A stretch of DNA of 64,000 nt from an uncultured Pseudomonadales bacterium (GTDB lineage: Bacteria > Pseudomonadota > Gammaproteobacteria > Pseudomonadales > Cellvibrionaceae). The position numbers were made by a program, and so were the translations under genes. Of this stretch, positions 63,616 to 64,000 are shown in pieces; position 1 is the first letter of the stretch, and every line of letters begins with the position of its first letter. The notes beneath the pieces were generated by a model. The model did not search any database. It was not told the origin of the DNA and was given only the letters and a program-made list of their open reading frames with translations. Where the stretch lies: assembly GCA_947489425.1 (NCBI GenBank), contig CANLDL010000003.1, forward strand, positions 186,001-250,000, given 5' to 3'.

Positions 63616-64000
63616 TTGACTAAACTACAGCATCTTTTTGACAATAATCTTACTTGGGCAAATCAGCGAAAAGAGGAAAATCCGGAGTTTTTTGCAGAAC
63701 TTTCCGAGCAACAAGCACCTGAATACCTATGGATTGGCTGTTCCGATAGCCGTGTGCCTGCCAATCAAATTGTTAACCTTCCACCTGGCGAAGTGTTTGT
63801 TCATCGAAACATTGCCAACGTCGTTGTACATACCGATTTAAATTGCCTCTCAGTCATTCAATACTCCGTCGATATACTCAAGGTAAAACACATTATTGTT
63901 TGTGGTCACTATGGCTGTGGCGGCATCAAAGCAGCGATGGAGCGGGATGACCACGGCCTGATCGACAATTGGCTACGCCACATAAAAGACGTAGGTCGCT
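63616..64000 (+). CDS. Beta-class carbonic anhydrase, 3' end cut off
   Basis: The frame runs to the window end. The start is TTG 63616, the only start codon after an in-frame stop at 63598. The visible 128 residues hold the zinc ligands in GCSDSRVP (Cys, Asp) and CGHYGCGG (His and Cys), and the HRNIANVV strand. It interconverts CO2 and bicarbonate. The sequence matches the Can (E. coli) type. The C-terminal half is missing. Confidence 0.9.
   Translation, partial: MTKLQHLFDNNLTWANQRKEENPEFFAELSEQQAPEYLWIGCSDSRVPANQIVNLPPGEVFVHRNIANVVVHTDLNCLSVIQYSVDILKVKHIIVCGHYGCGGIKAAMERDDHGLIDNWLRHIKDVGR

Noticed and set aside
63638..63841. 67-codon frame at the right end
   Set aside because: It is a shifted frame within the carbonic anhydrase gene, which has clear zinc motifs.

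Overview
The window reads as a chromosomal segment of a marine-type gammaproteobacterium, most like the Cellvibrionaceae (Saccharophagus/Teredinibacter relatives) or a close Pseudomonadales lineage. The reasons are moderately AT-rich DNA, dense uninterrupted genes, and several gene neighbourhoods familiar from Pseudomonas: hisE-tatABC, rsd/dsbB/FKBP, rpoH-ftsX-ftsE-ftsY-rsmD and secB-grxC-rhodanese-envC-ctpA-yibQ-hisF. The family-level placement is an inference from recognised gene content; no search was run. No tRNA, rRNA, CRISPR array, transposase or integrase was seen.

Layout. 1-6.3 kb: the end of a DUF808 membrane protein, a PilZ protein, an alpha/beta hydrolase, gpmI, and hisE-tatABC. 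6.3-13.05 kb: an accessory island on the minus strand. It holds a short unknown gene, a free-standing sigma-70 region-4 mini-protein, two small unknown genes, a REP-like palindrome, and a YD-repeat (Rhs) array. The array is a remnant copy, an N-terminal half gene and a C-terminal half gene, followed by a small membrane gene in the position of an immunity gene. 13.4-25.5 kb: a complete type II secretion operon, gspC-D-E-F-G-H-I-J-K-L-M-N, on the minus strand. It ends just upstream of the Rhs array, whose two main genes both start with Sec signal peptides. 25.8-31.9 kb: a conserved small gene, gshA, a FliL-like protein, dsbB, rsd, a WD40 lipoprotein and an FKBP lipoprotein. 32.1-38.1 kb: pyrC, a PQQ-type sugar dehydrogenase, folE2, hisI, trmB, a DUF423 protein and rpoH. 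38.3-41.9 kb: ftsX-ftsE-ftsY and divergent rsmD. 41.9-46.8 kb: VOC protein, hydrolase lipoprotein, M48 peptidase, two YbjQ-family proteins, and a chemoreceptor and its neighbour that share an NrtS-like two-helix membrane module. 47-53.4 kb: secB, grxC, a Cys-less rhodanese, envC, ctpA, a divergent polysaccharide deacetylase, DUF6316 and hisF. 53.6-60.4 kb: fatty acid hydroxylase, a three-domain LplT-PlsC-acyl-ACP synthetase fusion, a divergent XRE regulator with a 28-bp operator-like palindrome, a cupin and an RsuA-type pseudouridine synthase. 60.4-64 kb: a DUF4892x2-OmpA protein, a membrane-anchored retropepsin-like protein, and a beta-carbonic anhydrase cut by the window end.

How the genes work together. 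Most of the window serves export and the envelope: Tat, T2SS, SecB, FtsEX-EnvC (amidase activation at division), CtpA, DsbB, glutathione/glutaredoxin, and membrane lipid recycling. The least ordinary part is the 6.8-13.3 kb island: a split, Sec-signal-bearing Rhs shell with a variable tip and a coupled membrane protein, next to a T2SS operon, with a candidate FNR/Anr-type box and promoter upstream. This is the best candidate in the window for an undescribed toxin delivery arrangement.
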